Shown: piece by piece, positions 38,078 through 45,732 of the stretch
How positions within the stretch are numbered: position 1 is the stretch's first letter
Layout: the number at the start of each line of letters is the position of its first letter
Origin: Pontibacillus marinus BH030004 = DSM 16465
GTDB taxonomy: Bacteria; Bacillota; Bacilli; Bacillales; BH030062
Direction: 5' to 3'
NCBI RefSeq assembly: GCF_000425225.1
Contig: NZ_AULJ01000018.1
Span: forward strand, 62,001 to 126,000
Length of the DNA stretch: 64,000 bases
The notes under the pieces: generated by a model
What the model was told of the DNA's origin: nothing
What the model saw: only the letters and a program-made list of their open reading frames with translations
The model's database searches: none
Program-made: the position numbers and the translations under genes

Positions 38078-40594
38078 CTACTTACCACAACAGTGCTTAT
38101 ATTTTTTGCCGCTTCCGCATGGGCAAGGTTCATTGCGCCCTACTGCGTTGTTGTTTCGTACTGGGCGGCGTTTCTTTTCTTTTTGGTTTTCTTGATCATC
38201 ACCAGAAACAGCTGTTGCGCCTTTGGCAACTTCTTGACGCTGCAGGTTATCGCGGATTTGAGCTTTCATGACGTATTTTGAAACTTCTTCTTCAATCGTC
38301 GCGATCATTTGCTCAAACATTGCGAAGCCTTCCATCTGATATTCACGTAGAGGGTCGGTCTGACCGTACGCACGAAGGTGAATACCCTGACGAAGCTGGT
38401 CCATTTGGTCGATGTGGTCCATCCATTTCGTATCAACTGTACGAAGAAGGATAACCTTTTCGAACTCACGCATTTGCTCATCTGTAAGTTCTTCTTCTTT
38501 TTCATCGTATTTCTTCTTCGTTTTTTCAAGAATGACTTCTACGATTTCTTCTTGGACTTTGCCTTTTAGTTCACTTACTTCAATGTCGCCTTCATCAAGA
38601 AGGTTTCCTTTCAAGTAGTCAACTAACGCATCAAGATCCCAGTTCTCATCAAGTTCGTCATTTGTATGACTCTGAACCTGACGTTCAACCGTAGACTTCA
38701 TCATTTCTTCGATAATCTCACGAAGGTTATCGGATTCAAGGACTTCGTTACGCTGCTTGTAAATAACCTCACGTTGCTGACGAAGGACATCGTCATATGC
38801 AAGTAATGTCTTACGAGCATCGAAGTTATTACCTTCAACACGTTTTTGCGCTGATTCAACAGCTCTTGAAACCATCTTACTTTCAATTGGCTGAGAATCA
38901 TCCATGCCGAGACGATCCATCATTGAACGCATATTATCTGATCCGAAACGACGCATTAATTCGTCATCCATGGATAGATAGAATTGCGATACACCTGGAT
39001 CTCCCTGACGACCAGAACGTCCACGTAGCTGGTTATCAATACGACGAGATTCGTGACGCTCTGTACCGATAACAGCAAGACCACCAAGATCTTTAACACC
39101 GTCGCCAAGCTTGATGTCTGTACCACGACCGGCCATGTTTGTCGCGATCGTAACAGCACCTTTTTCACCAGCATTCTCAATGATTTCCGCTTCACGGAAG
39201 TGGTTCTTCGCGTTTAGGACATTGTGTGGTACACCGGCTTTTTTCAGATACTGCGAGATAAGCTCTGACGTTTCAACCGCTACCGTACCAACAAGGACAG
39301 GCTGACCGCGTGTGTAACGCTCTTTAATGTCTTCAACAAGTGCTTTGAACTTCGCATCCACTGACTTATAGATCATGTCTGCTTTATCATCACGAACGAT
39401 TGGTTTATTCGTCGGAATTACCACAACGTTCATATTGTAAATGTTACGGAACTCTTCTTCTTCCGTTTTTGCTGTACCGGTCATACCGGATAGTTTCTCA
39501 TACATACGGAAGAAGTTCTGGAACGTAATTGTTGCTAGAGTCTGGCTTTCGTTACGGATTTGAAGCCCTTCTTTTGCTTCAATTGCCTGGTGAAGCCCAT
39601 CACTGTAGCTACGTCCCTTCATTAAACGACCTGTAAATTGGTCAACGATGACTACTTCAGCATCTTGAACAACGTAATCTTGGTCACGAATCATAGACGT
39701 ATGAGCTTTTAACGCCTGGTTGATATGGTGAGTTAGCGTCACATTGTTTAAGTCGAATAGGTTTTCAATATTGAAAAAGCGCTCTGCTTTGTTGATTCCT
39801 TCTTCAGTCAGTTGAACGCCTTTTGTTTTTTCATCGTACGTGTAATCCTCTTCTTGCTTTAATGTTCTTACATACTGATCTGCTTGCTGATACATCGTTG
39901 CTGACTTTTGAGCAGAACCAGAGATGATTAACGGGGTACGCGCTTCATCAATCAAAATGGAGTCGACCTCGTCAATGATGGCAAAAGGAAGAGGACGTTG
40001 TACCATTTCTTCTTTATACAAAACCATGTTGTCACGAAGGTAGTCGAAACCAAACTCGTTGTTCGTTCCGTACGTGATATCCGCATCATACGCTTCACGC
40101 TTCTCTTCTTTTGACATCCCATTTAAGTTCAGGCCAACCGTAAGGCCTAGGAAATTATAAAGCTTGCCCATTTCCTCTGCGTCACGACTAGCTAAGTAAT
40201 CGTTAACCGTGATAATGTGCACGCCTTTTCCAGTTAAAGCGTTTAGATAAGCAGGCATTGTAGATGCAAGTGTTTTACCTTCACCCGTTTTCATCTCAGC
40301 AATATTACCTTCATGAAGGGCAATCGCACCGCTTAGCTGAACTGGGAATGGTCGCATTTCCAGAACACGCTTCGAAGCTTCACGAACAATCGCATAAGCT
40401 TCAGGCAAAATATGATCAAGGCTTTCTCCGTCTTGGATACGACCTTTGAACTCTTCTGTTTTTTCTTGAATTTGTTCATTTGTAAGTTTCTCGTATTCAG
40501 GTTCTAACGATTCGATCTGATCGACAACTTTTTGAACTTGTTTCAGTTGACGTGAATTCTCATCGCCAAAAACTTTTTTGATTAAAGCACGCAT
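38078..40594 (-). CDS. secA: Preprotein translocase ATPase SecA
   Basis: Motor of Sec-dependent export, 838 residues. Walker [13 protein letters not shown] near 100-108, motif [17 protein letters not shown] near 207-221, PPXD region in between, helical scaffold and wing domains, and a C-terminal SEC-C zinc motif [14 protein letters not shown]. The ATG at 40594 has GGGGAG upstream. Length and the basic C-terminal linker fit Bacillus SecA. It precedes prfB, with repeat R2 copy C3 in the 230-bp gap. No sign of a second secA in the window. Confidence 0.98.
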   Translation of the reverse strand: MRALIKKVFGDENSRQLKQVQKVVDQIESLEPEYEKLTNEQIQEKTEEFKGRIQDGESLDHILPEAYAIVREASKRVLEMRPFPVQLSGAIALHEGNIAEMKTGEGKTLASTMPAYLNALTGKGVHIITVNDYLASRDAEEMGKLYNFLGLTVGLNLNGMSKEEKREAYDADITYGTNNEFGFDYLRDNMVLYKEEMVQRPLPFAIIDEVDSILIDEARTPLIISGSAQKSATMYQQADQYVRTLKQEEDYTYDEKTKGVQLTEEGINKAERFFNIENLFDLNNVTLTHHINQALKAHTSMIRDQDYVVQDAEVVIVDQFTGRLMKGRSYSDGLHQAIEAKEGLQIRNESQTLATITFQNFFRMYEKLSGMTGTAKTEEEEFRNIYNMNVVVIPTNKPIVRDDKADMIYKSVDAKFKALVEDIKERYTRGQPVLVGTVAVETSELISQYLKKAGVPHNVLNAKNHFREAEIIENAGEKGAVTIATNMAGRGTDIKLGDGVKDLGGLAVIGTERHESRRIDNQLRGRSGRQGDPGVSQFYLSMDDELMRRFGSDNMRSMMDRLGMDDSQPIESKMVSRAVESAQKRVEGNNFDARKTLLAYDDVLRQQREVIYKQRNEVLESDNLREIIEEMMKSTVERQVQSHTNDELDENWDLDALVDYLKGNLLDEGDIEVSELKGKVQEEIVEVILEKTKKKYDEKEEELTDEQMREFEKVILLRTVDTKWMDHIDQMDQLRQGIHLRAYGQTDPLREYQMEGFAMFEQMIATIEEEVSKYVMKAQIRDNLQRQEVAKGATAVSGDDQENQKEKKRRPVRNNNAVGRNEPCPCGSGKKYKHCCGK

Positions 40595-40764
40595 GTATAA
40601 CGCTCCCCTATTTATAGAAATCCGTTATTTCAAATAGATTGATCCAACCATAATCATAACACTAGTCCTAGTCCCATGACAACTGGAGTCTCCTTGTATA
40701 GGACAGTCCTCCCAGATGGTATTAAAACTATGATATAAGATAAAAGAAAAGCGTGCAAATATGT

Positions 40765-40800
40765 AAAAAGATGAACAGACTGGGGATAGCCTGCTCATCA
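40765..40800 (-). terminator. Terminator after the 60-codon gene
   Basis: GATGAGCAG / CTGTTCATC stem followed by five T on the minus strand, about 55 nt past the stop at 40855. Confidence 0.7.
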
Positions 40801-40854
40801 AATGAGGCGTATTGCGAGGCTGCTAGAGGAGTGAAGAGGAAACATAACGGAGAC

Positions 40855-41037
40855 TTAGCAAATGAGGTTATGATGGTTGTAATTTAACTGGTGCTCCAAT
40901 TGAGATATACGACGATCCAGCTCTGTTGCGTTCCGGTTTGTTACCGCAACGATTTCAACTAATTGAGCGATATACTCTTCTTGTCTTTTCACTTTGAAAC
41001 GAAGATCCTTACACGTATCACATTTGCTTTCTTTCAT
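40855..41037 (-). CDS. Small coiled-coil protein with Cys-x-x-Cys, unrecognised
   Basis: 60 residues, MKESKCDTCKDLRFKVKR at the start: a CxxC pair in front of a predicted coiled coil with heptad-like Leu/Ile spacing (QLVEIVAV...LDRRISQLEHQL). A strong AAAGGAGG site lies 9 nt before the ATG and a terminator follows, so it is very probably expressed. I do not recognise the family. It sits between secA and hpf, a place with no B. subtilis equivalent that I know. The CxxC could bind metal or form a disulfide-linked dimer. Confidence 0.7.
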   Translation of the reverse strand: MKESKCDTCKDLRFKVKRQEEYIAQLVEIVAVTNRNATELDRRISQLEHQLNYNHHNLIC

Positions 41038-41279
41038 TAAATACGCCTCCTTTCAAGATAAGTTATTTATATCATGGAAACCTTTTGGAAGGCGAATTAC
41101 CAAAAATGAAATTTTGAGAGCATGAAAAGCGTCATAAAGGGATTTTGCTTTGCAGAAAATGAAAATTAGAGGGTTGTGGCGGAAAAATAGTGCGATTTTC
41201 ATAATGGAGGAGATTTTTTTATGAATGGCCTTCCTAAAACTTTCACATACTATACTGACCAAATCTTAGGAGGGTTAGA

Positions 41280-41432
41280 ATGCGGACAAACAACTACTTT
41301 GCAGCGCTTGTTTTCTTCACAATATTGGGTATTGTGACTTCAACTGTTTTAAACAGTGTAATCTTGACTCAAGTTGCTGCTATCAAAGATAAACTACAAA
41401 ACCAAGGCGGCGATGGTAGATCGCGGCAATAA
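41280..41432 (+). CDS. 50-residue single-helix membrane protein
   Basis: ORF of 50 codons on the opposite strand to its neighbours. One hydrophobic helix (about residues 6-34, FAALVFFTILGIV...) and a short basic, Gly-rich cytoplasmic or external tail (DGRSRQ). AGGAGGG is 6 nt before the ATG and TATACT at 41250-41255 could be its -10 element; the terminator at 41449-41481 closes it. A second 38-codon ORF in another frame (41221-41337, with GGAGGA upstream) overlaps its start. Family unknown; hydrophobicity, ribosome site and terminator together support a real gene. Confidence 0.6.
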   Translation: MRTNNYFAALVFFTILGIVTSTVLNSVILTQVAAIKDKLQNQGGDGRSRQ

Positions 41433-41448
41433 GGTTACATACAACCTA

Positions 41449-41481
41449 AAAAAGAGCTCCTGTGAAAAGGAGCTCTTTCAT
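41449..41481. terminator. Bidirectional terminator between the small membrane gene and hpf
   Basis: AAAGAGCTCCT / AGGAGCTCTTT stem with A and T runs on both sides. Confidence 0.88.
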
Positions 41482-41492
41482 TATGAATTTTT

Positions 41493-42047
41493 TTAGCTTG
41501 GCTCAATAATGCCGTAACGACCATCTCGGCGTCGATAAACAACGCTTGTGTCATTCGTTTCGACGTTTGTGAAAACGAAGAAGCTATGGCCTAACATGTC
41601 CATTTGTAAGATCGCTTCCTCAGAATCCATTGGTTTCAAATCAAATCGCTTGTTTCTAACAATTTCAATGTCATTGTCACTATAAGGATCTGCCTTTTCA
41701 GCGTTTTCTTTTTCTAACTCAGCAAACACATATTTCGGTGCACCTTGTTGACGGAATTTGCGATTCACCTTGGTTTTGTGCTTACGAATTTGACGCTCTA
41801 GCTTTTCTACCACAAGGTCAATGGCAGCGTATAAGTCCACGTGCTGTTCCTCAGCACGGAGCAAAAGATTTGGCATTGGAATAGTTACCTCAATTTGCTG
41901 CTCATCATTATAGACACTTAAATTAACATGTACTTCTGAAGATGGTTCCTCATCAAAGTAACGCCCCAGTTTACCTATTTTTCTTTCCACATATTCCTTA
42001 ATAGCTGACGTTACCTCAATATTTTCACCACGAATGTTGTACTTCAT
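41493..42047 (-). CDS. hpf: Ribosome hibernation-promoting factor, long form
   Basis: Dimerises 70S ribosomes into inactive 100S particles during stress or stationary phase. 184 residues: N-terminal HPF/RaiA domain (MKYNIRGENIEVTSAIKEYVERKIGKL, about 1-100), an acidic linker, and a C-terminal dimerisation domain (residues 125-184, KPMDSEEAILQMDMLGHSFFVFTN). The long form is the Firmicutes type (YvyD). AAAGGAGG precedes the ATG. Located between secA and the flagellar genes as in B. subtilis, where sigma-H and sigma-B drive it. Confidence 0.96.
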   Translation of the reverse strand: MKYNIRGENIEVTSAIKEYVERKIGKLGRYFDEEPSSEVHVNLSVYNDEQQIEVTIPMPNLLLRAEEQHVDLYAAIDLVVEKLERQIRKHKTKVNRKFRQQGAPKYVFAELEKENAEKADPYSDNDIEIVRNKRFDLKPMDSEEAILQMDMLGHSFFVFTNVETNDTSVVYRRRDGRYGIIEPS

Positions 42048-42079
42048 AGAAGTGTCCTCCTTTCATCCTTATGTATTAC

Positions 42080-42108
42080 CTATTCTACCACAAGGATCGA
42101 AACGCTTC
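42080..42108 (-). promoter_or_regulatory. Possible sigma-H-type promoter of hpf
   Basis: Minus strand GAAGCGTTT-N11-GTAGAATAG resembles RNAGGAWWW-N11/12-RNNGAATWW with three mismatches, about 35 bp upstream of hpf. Weak on sequence alone; B. subtilis yvyD is sigma-H and sigma-B dependent. Confidence 0.35.
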
Positions 42109-42322
42109 TATTATTTTTCTGACTTTTTAGAAGATTCAGTGTCGAAACTTGTAGGCAGCTAAGGATAAGGATGGTTTATTTGAAAGAAATACCCTGCATT
42201 ACTGAAGGATAAACAAGAAAATTCTTCTGTTTATCAAAGTATTCCTTTCACTTATATTGTACACCTAATCTATGCGGGAATGCTCATGATATGATTGAAT
42301 ATTTAGTGAAAATTTATATTTC

Positions 42323-42464
42323 GATTAACATAAAGAAAACTTGCCGATTGGCAAGCCTTTTAAGGCGCAGACAGAGGCTTAGTTGCTCTTATACTTCATA
42401 CTTTCAAAATTTTAACTACGTCGAACTTCTCCATTGCTAAAATTTTATGCTTCTTAACGTGTAA
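42323..42464 (+). repeat. Module R4, solo copy
   Basis: Most of the informative part of the 455-bp stretch between hpf and the flagellar operon. CTTGCC-GATT-GGCAAG hairpin at 42340-42355, then GCCTT/AAGGC, then blocks shared with 30142-30266 (GGCGCAGACAGA, GCTTAGTTGC, AATTTTAACTACGTCGA). The first hairpin has C-G where the nested copy has a T-G wobble. It lies just past the terminator of the flagellar operon. Confidence 0.7.
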
Positions 42465-42498
42465 AAACCCGCTCCTCTAATATACAGAGGGAACGGGA
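42463..42498 (-). terminator. Terminator of the fliDST operon
   Basis: CCCGTTCCCTCT / AGAGGAGCGGG stem with five T on the minus strand, after gene 42503. Confidence 0.82.
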
Positions 42499-42502
42499 TA
42501 GA

Positions 42503-42886
42503 TTAATGAGATACATATGGTTTTAAGAGCTCATGCATGGAATAACGCCAGCTTTCGAAAGTTGGCACTACACGATTGTTTAATAGACTATAACGTCCGT
42601 CTACAGTGTTCAGTTCAAACCATTCTGTCATCATATTAACGATGTCTTGAAAGTCTTCCATAAGTGGCTTGATCTGTTCAGGTTTTTCAAGAATTGCAGC
42701 TAACTGCTGGTTACCCTGATTAAGTTGCTGCATAGCTTGAACGATATCAGCAAAAACCTGATCGACTTGTGGCGGTGCTTCTTCTTTAATATTTTCTTCT
42801 AAGTATTCAAATCCTTCACTCATCGTTTGTAAAAGATGATCATACTGCTTTAAGAAATGCATTTGTTCTTCTGTTAGTTGAGACAA
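42503..42886 (-). CDS. Helical protein at the end of the fliD-fliS-fliT operon, unrecognised
   Basis: 127 residues from TTG 42886, chosen because GAGGTG lies 5 nt upstream; the longer reading begins inside fliT. Predicted almost entirely alpha-helical, acidic (LTEEQMHFLKQYDHLLQTMSEGFEYLEENI; VDQVFADIVQAMQQLNQGNQQLAAIL), with a Trp-rich C-terminal third (MMTEWFELN, ESWRYSMHELLKPY). No known domain recognised. The operon position after fliT suggests a flagellar chaperone or regulator; B. subtilis has no gene here. An operon terminator follows, so it is the last gene. Confidence 0.65.
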   Translation of the reverse strand: MSQLTEEQMHFLKQYDHLLQTMSEGFEYLEENIKEEAPPQVDQVFADIVQAMQQLNQGNQQLAAILEKPEQIKPLMEDFQDIVNMMTEWFELNTVDGRYSLLNNRVVPTFESWRYSMHELLKPYVSH

Positions 42887-42896
42887 TAGATCACCT

Positions 42897-43250
42897 CTAT
42901 TTCTTCTGATCCATAAACATACCATCGTAATTACTCACATTTTGATAAGGATTAGTATATTTCTGGTTAGAAGATTTTTGTTTTTTGGTTCGTGCTATAT
43001 CCATTTTCACTTGTTTCATTAAAGCATTCGTTCTTTCTTGAACGTACTGATCCATATGTACAATCTCCTTACCCAACTGCTTTTCTTCTTCAGAGTAAGG
43101 ACCTTGAATGTCTTGTAAAAGCACTTCTCGCTTGTCTAACAAGTCATTTACTTTTTCTATGATTTCTTCTCGATCTTCAGTTTTTGGCTCCTCTTGTATA
43201 AGCTCATATAACTGTGATGTCACTTCGTGAAGTTTTTGAACCTGACTCAT
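42897..43250 (-). CDS. fliT: Flagellar protein FliT
   Basis: Small helical chaperone for the filament cap FliD, also able to interact with export gate components. 117 residues from ATG 43250, whose A is shared with the fliS stop (TAATG), a typical coupled junction. Sequence is helical with conserved LYELIQEEPKTEDREEIIEKVNDLLDKRE and a C-terminal basic stretch. B. subtilis FliT has 113 residues. Family conservation is weak, so position behind fliD and fliS carries much of the call. Confidence 0.85.
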   Translation of the reverse strand: MSQVQKLHEVTSQLYELIQEEPKTEDREEIIEKVNDLLDKREVLLQDIQGPYSEEEKQLGKEIVHMDQYVQERTNALMKQVKMDIARTKKQKSSNQKYTNPYQNVSNYDGMFMDQKK

Positions 43251-43648
43251 TAGGCATTGCCACCAGAACCGAACTTTTGCTGACGCGTTTGCTTCACAAC
43301 TTCTTTCCATGTATCACGGAAATCCGTAACAAGCTCAGCCGCTTCATCTAACATCGCAGTGTCGTTGTGAAGGTTCGCTTCCATTAGTTTGCGATTGATA
43401 TAGTCATATAAAGGCATAATCTCTTCTGTGATTTTATACTCTGGATTCATGGTTACCATGAGTTCTTGAATGATTTTTTGAGCTTTTTGGATGTTTGTGT
43501 TTTTCAACTCATAGTTCGACTCTTCTATACCTTTTTTAGCTAATCGAATAAACTTTAAGCATCCATTATAAAGCATTAGTGTTAATTCACCTGGTGACGC
43601 TGTTTCTACTGAGTTATTTTGATACGCTTGATAAGCTTGAGTAGACAT
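43250..43648 (-). CDS. fliS: Flagellin chaperone FliS
   Basis: Binds the disordered C-terminus of flagellin before export and, with CsrA and FliW, takes part in flagellin homeostasis. 132 residues from ATG 43648 with GGGGAG upstream. FliS-specific N-terminus AYQAYQNNSVETASPGELTLMLYNGCLKFI and AMPLYDYINRKLMEANL-type C-terminal half. Its client tails are the identical-type C-termini of the two flagellins ([18 protein letters not shown] in one). Fourteen bp downstream of fliD. Confidence 0.95.
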   Translation of the reverse strand: MSTQAYQAYQNNSVETASPGELTLMLYNGCLKFIRLAKKGIEESNYELKNTNIQKAQKIIQELMVTMNPEYKITEEIMPLYDYINRKLMEANLHNDTAMLDEAAELVTDFRDTWKEVVKQTRQQKFGSGGNA

Positions 43649-43671
43649 ACGTTTCACTCCCCTTTATCTCT

Positions 43672-45231
43672 TTATCCAAATTGTTGCATCATATAATTAG
43701 ACTGAGAGTTCATCTTCTGAATGGCTTTCTCCATTTGCGTGAACTGACTCCAATAGCGGTCTTCGATTTGCGTTAGACGATCTTCAAATTGATTGATTTC
43801 ATCATCTAAATCGTTTAGTTGACGACCAAGCATAAAAGAACTGTTCGTACTAGTCGTTTTACCTGCTTTATTTTCGATAGAGTCCATAGCGTTTTTGAGT
43901 GTCTCATCTATTTTTCTAGCTATCCCTTTTTGATCACCCGTACCATCACTTGCAAACAGTTTATGAACATCTCCAGGATTATCTGTAAGAGCCTGACGCA
44001 GTTTATCCTCATCAATTAGTAGTTTTCCACCATCTCGGTAGTTTGGAGAAGTTGTAATCCCAATCTCAGACAATTGGTTGAACTCTCCACCTGTTTGTAC
44101 AGTGTCATACCACTGACTACGCATATCAAAAAGAGTTCCTCGAATGATAGAGTCGCTTCGCAATAGCCCACTTTTGGCTTTTTCGTTCCATAGTTCAATT
44201 TCTTTTTCTTCCATAGATTCTTTCTGCTTCTCTGTTAAAGGATTATAGTCTCTATAACGTTTTTCATTAACCTGTTCATTAGCGGATTCGATTACTTTGT
44301 TATATTTATCCACGAACTTTGTAATTTTTTCTAATGCTGAATCTACGTCGTTATTAACGGAAATTGTGGCATTTTGTTGTGTTGTATTTTTGAATTCAAA
44401 AGTAATGCCATTTAGTGTGTAATTATTATCATGTGAATTGATTGTTAAAGCATTGTTGTAAGTGAATTGTGCATCTGTTCCACCTTGTTCTGCCTTAACC
44501 CAACTACCATCTGCTTTTTGCTTTGCGTTCCATACACCTAGTGTATTTGTTAAAAACTTAGCGGTAGTACCATCAAATCCAATTTCAGCTCCCCTGAAGC
44601 GAGTAGAATCCGTGTTAAAATCACCTGTTTGAGTACGCTCCATTACGACTTTATCAGCTTGTTTATCATAAAAAGCTCGAACGCCTAGGTCAGAATCGTT
44701 AATCTTTTTGAAAACATCATTGAGTGACATTGAACTATCAATCTGGAACGTTTTCGAATTAACGGTTCCATCTTCATTATAGGTTTCAATAGTAAAATCA
44801 TCTAAGTTAAGTGCATTTGCAAACTTACTTTCTTGAGAACTTAAACTTTTAGTAGGATCGATCTTATCTCCTGAATCAGCTGAAACCGGTGCGCGACTCG
44901 TATTAATCGCTGCAGTCGCAAGTTGGTCAACTTGAATATTATAACTTCCATTACTAGATGAAGCAGTTGCAGTTGCGGTAACAGCACTTTCATTCGTGGA
45001 AGAAGTTGTTTTACTATTAAATGTTCTTTCAAGCTTCATATCAAAAGCCATGTTTTTAAGTTCAAAAAACTTTTTGTTCATGTCACGATAAGCATCGCGT
45101 TGCCATGTAGTCCAAGTTTTTTCTTGTTCCATTTTATTTAGAGGCATGCGCTCTGCCTTCATTAAGTCACCAACAATTTTGTCGATATCCATTCCTGAGG
45201 CTAATCCGCCTATACGCATATCACTGCTCAT
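43672..45231 (-). CDS. fliD: Flagellar filament cap protein FliD
   Basis: Pentameric cap that folds flagellin at the filament tip. 519 residues from ATG 45231, with GGTGG 9 nt upstream. N-terminal FliD domain MRIGGLASGMDIDKIVGDLMKAERMPLN and C-terminal coiled coil ending QFEDRLTQIEDRYWSQFTQMEKAIQKMNSQSNYM. A variable, Thr/Ser-rich central region is usual. Follows flaG by 13 bp and precedes fliS and fliT; a sigma-D regulon gene in Bacillus. Confidence 0.95.
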   Translation of the reverse strand: MSSDMRIGGLASGMDIDKIVGDLMKAERMPLNKMEQEKTWTTWQRDAYRDMNKKFFELKNMAFDMKLERTFNSKTTSSTNESAVTATATASSSNGSYNIQVDQLATAAINTSRAPVSADSGDKIDPTKSLSSQESKFANALNLDDFTIETYNEDGTVNSKTFQIDSSMSLNDVFKKINDSDLGVRAFYDKQADKVVMERTQTGDFNTDSTRFRGAEIGFDGTTAKFLTNTLGVWNAKQKADGSWVKAEQGGTDAQFTYNNALTINSHDNNYTLNGITFEFKNTTQQNATISVNNDVDSALEKITKFVDKYNKVIESANEQVNEKRYRDYNPLTEKQKESMEEKEIELWNEKAKSGLLRSDSIIRGTLFDMRSQWYDTVQTGGEFNQLSEIGITTSPNYRDGGKLLIDEDKLRQALTDNPGDVHKLFASDGTGDQKGIARKIDETLKNAMDSIENKAGKTTSTNSSFMLGRQLNDLDDEINQFEDRLTQIEDRYWSQFTQMEKAIQKMNSQSNYMMQQFG

Positions 45232-45244
45232 ATCCACTCACCAC

Positions 45245-45616
45245 CTATACTTTCTCGTCTACAATAAATCCCATAAACTCTGCCATAGATGCATAGATAT
45301 CTAATAGCTTCTTAGGAGGGATTTCCTTTATAACTTCATCTGTTTCTGGATTTATAACAGATACATAGTATTCATCTAGCTTATCATGAAACTGAAATTT
45401 CAGTTCCGTTCTCGTAGGTCCTAAAAATTCGTTCATACTTTCTACAATTTTTTTGGCTTCGTCTTTATCTATTTCTTTGGTCGCTAATGCTACCTCTTCA
45501 GACGAAGCTTCTAAGTTTTGTTGTTCAGATCCCTTTTCTGCATATGATGTTGTATTCTCGATGCGCTCAGCCCTTTGCAGGAGTTGGGATCCAGATAAGA
45601 TTTTCCCCACATCCAT
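45245..45616 (-). CDS. flaG: Flagellar protein FlaG
   Basis: 123 residues from ATG 45616 (the AGGAGG site is 12 nt upstream, slightly long). FlaG-domain region about 60-120: MNEFLGPTRTELKFQFHDKLDEYYVSVINPETDEVIKEIPPKKLLD, the complete Pfam core. N-terminus is low-complexity, rich in Ser and Glu. FlaG affects filament length in several species; its mechanism is not well defined. B. subtilis yvyC occupies the same place before fliD. The gene lies between the intron-bearing flagellin and fliD. Confidence 0.9.
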   Translation of the reverse strand: MDVGKILSGSQLLQRAERIENTTSYAEKGSEQQNLEASSEEVALATKEIDKDEAKKIVESMNEFLGPTRTELKFQFHDKLDEYYVSVINPETDEVIKEIPPKKLLDIYASMAEFMGFIVDEKV

Positions 45617-45690
45617 CGCTAGCCAACTCCTCCTCACATCTTTCTTATTATATCGGATTTAGGTGGTGAGACCTTAAGGTTTTATGATAG

Positions 45691-45719
45691 AAAAAAGGCC
45701 CACGAATGTGGACCTTTTT
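45691..45719 (-). terminator. Terminator after flagellin 1
   Basis: AAAGGTCCAC / GTGGGCCTTTTTT stem on the minus strand, 13 nt after the exon 2 stop. Confidence 0.85.
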
Positions 45720-45732
45720 AAATATCGATAGA

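Noticed and set aside
41053-41262. 69-codon ORF on the minus strand
   Set aside because: No ribosome site, and it lies antisense to the small plus-strand genes; not supported.
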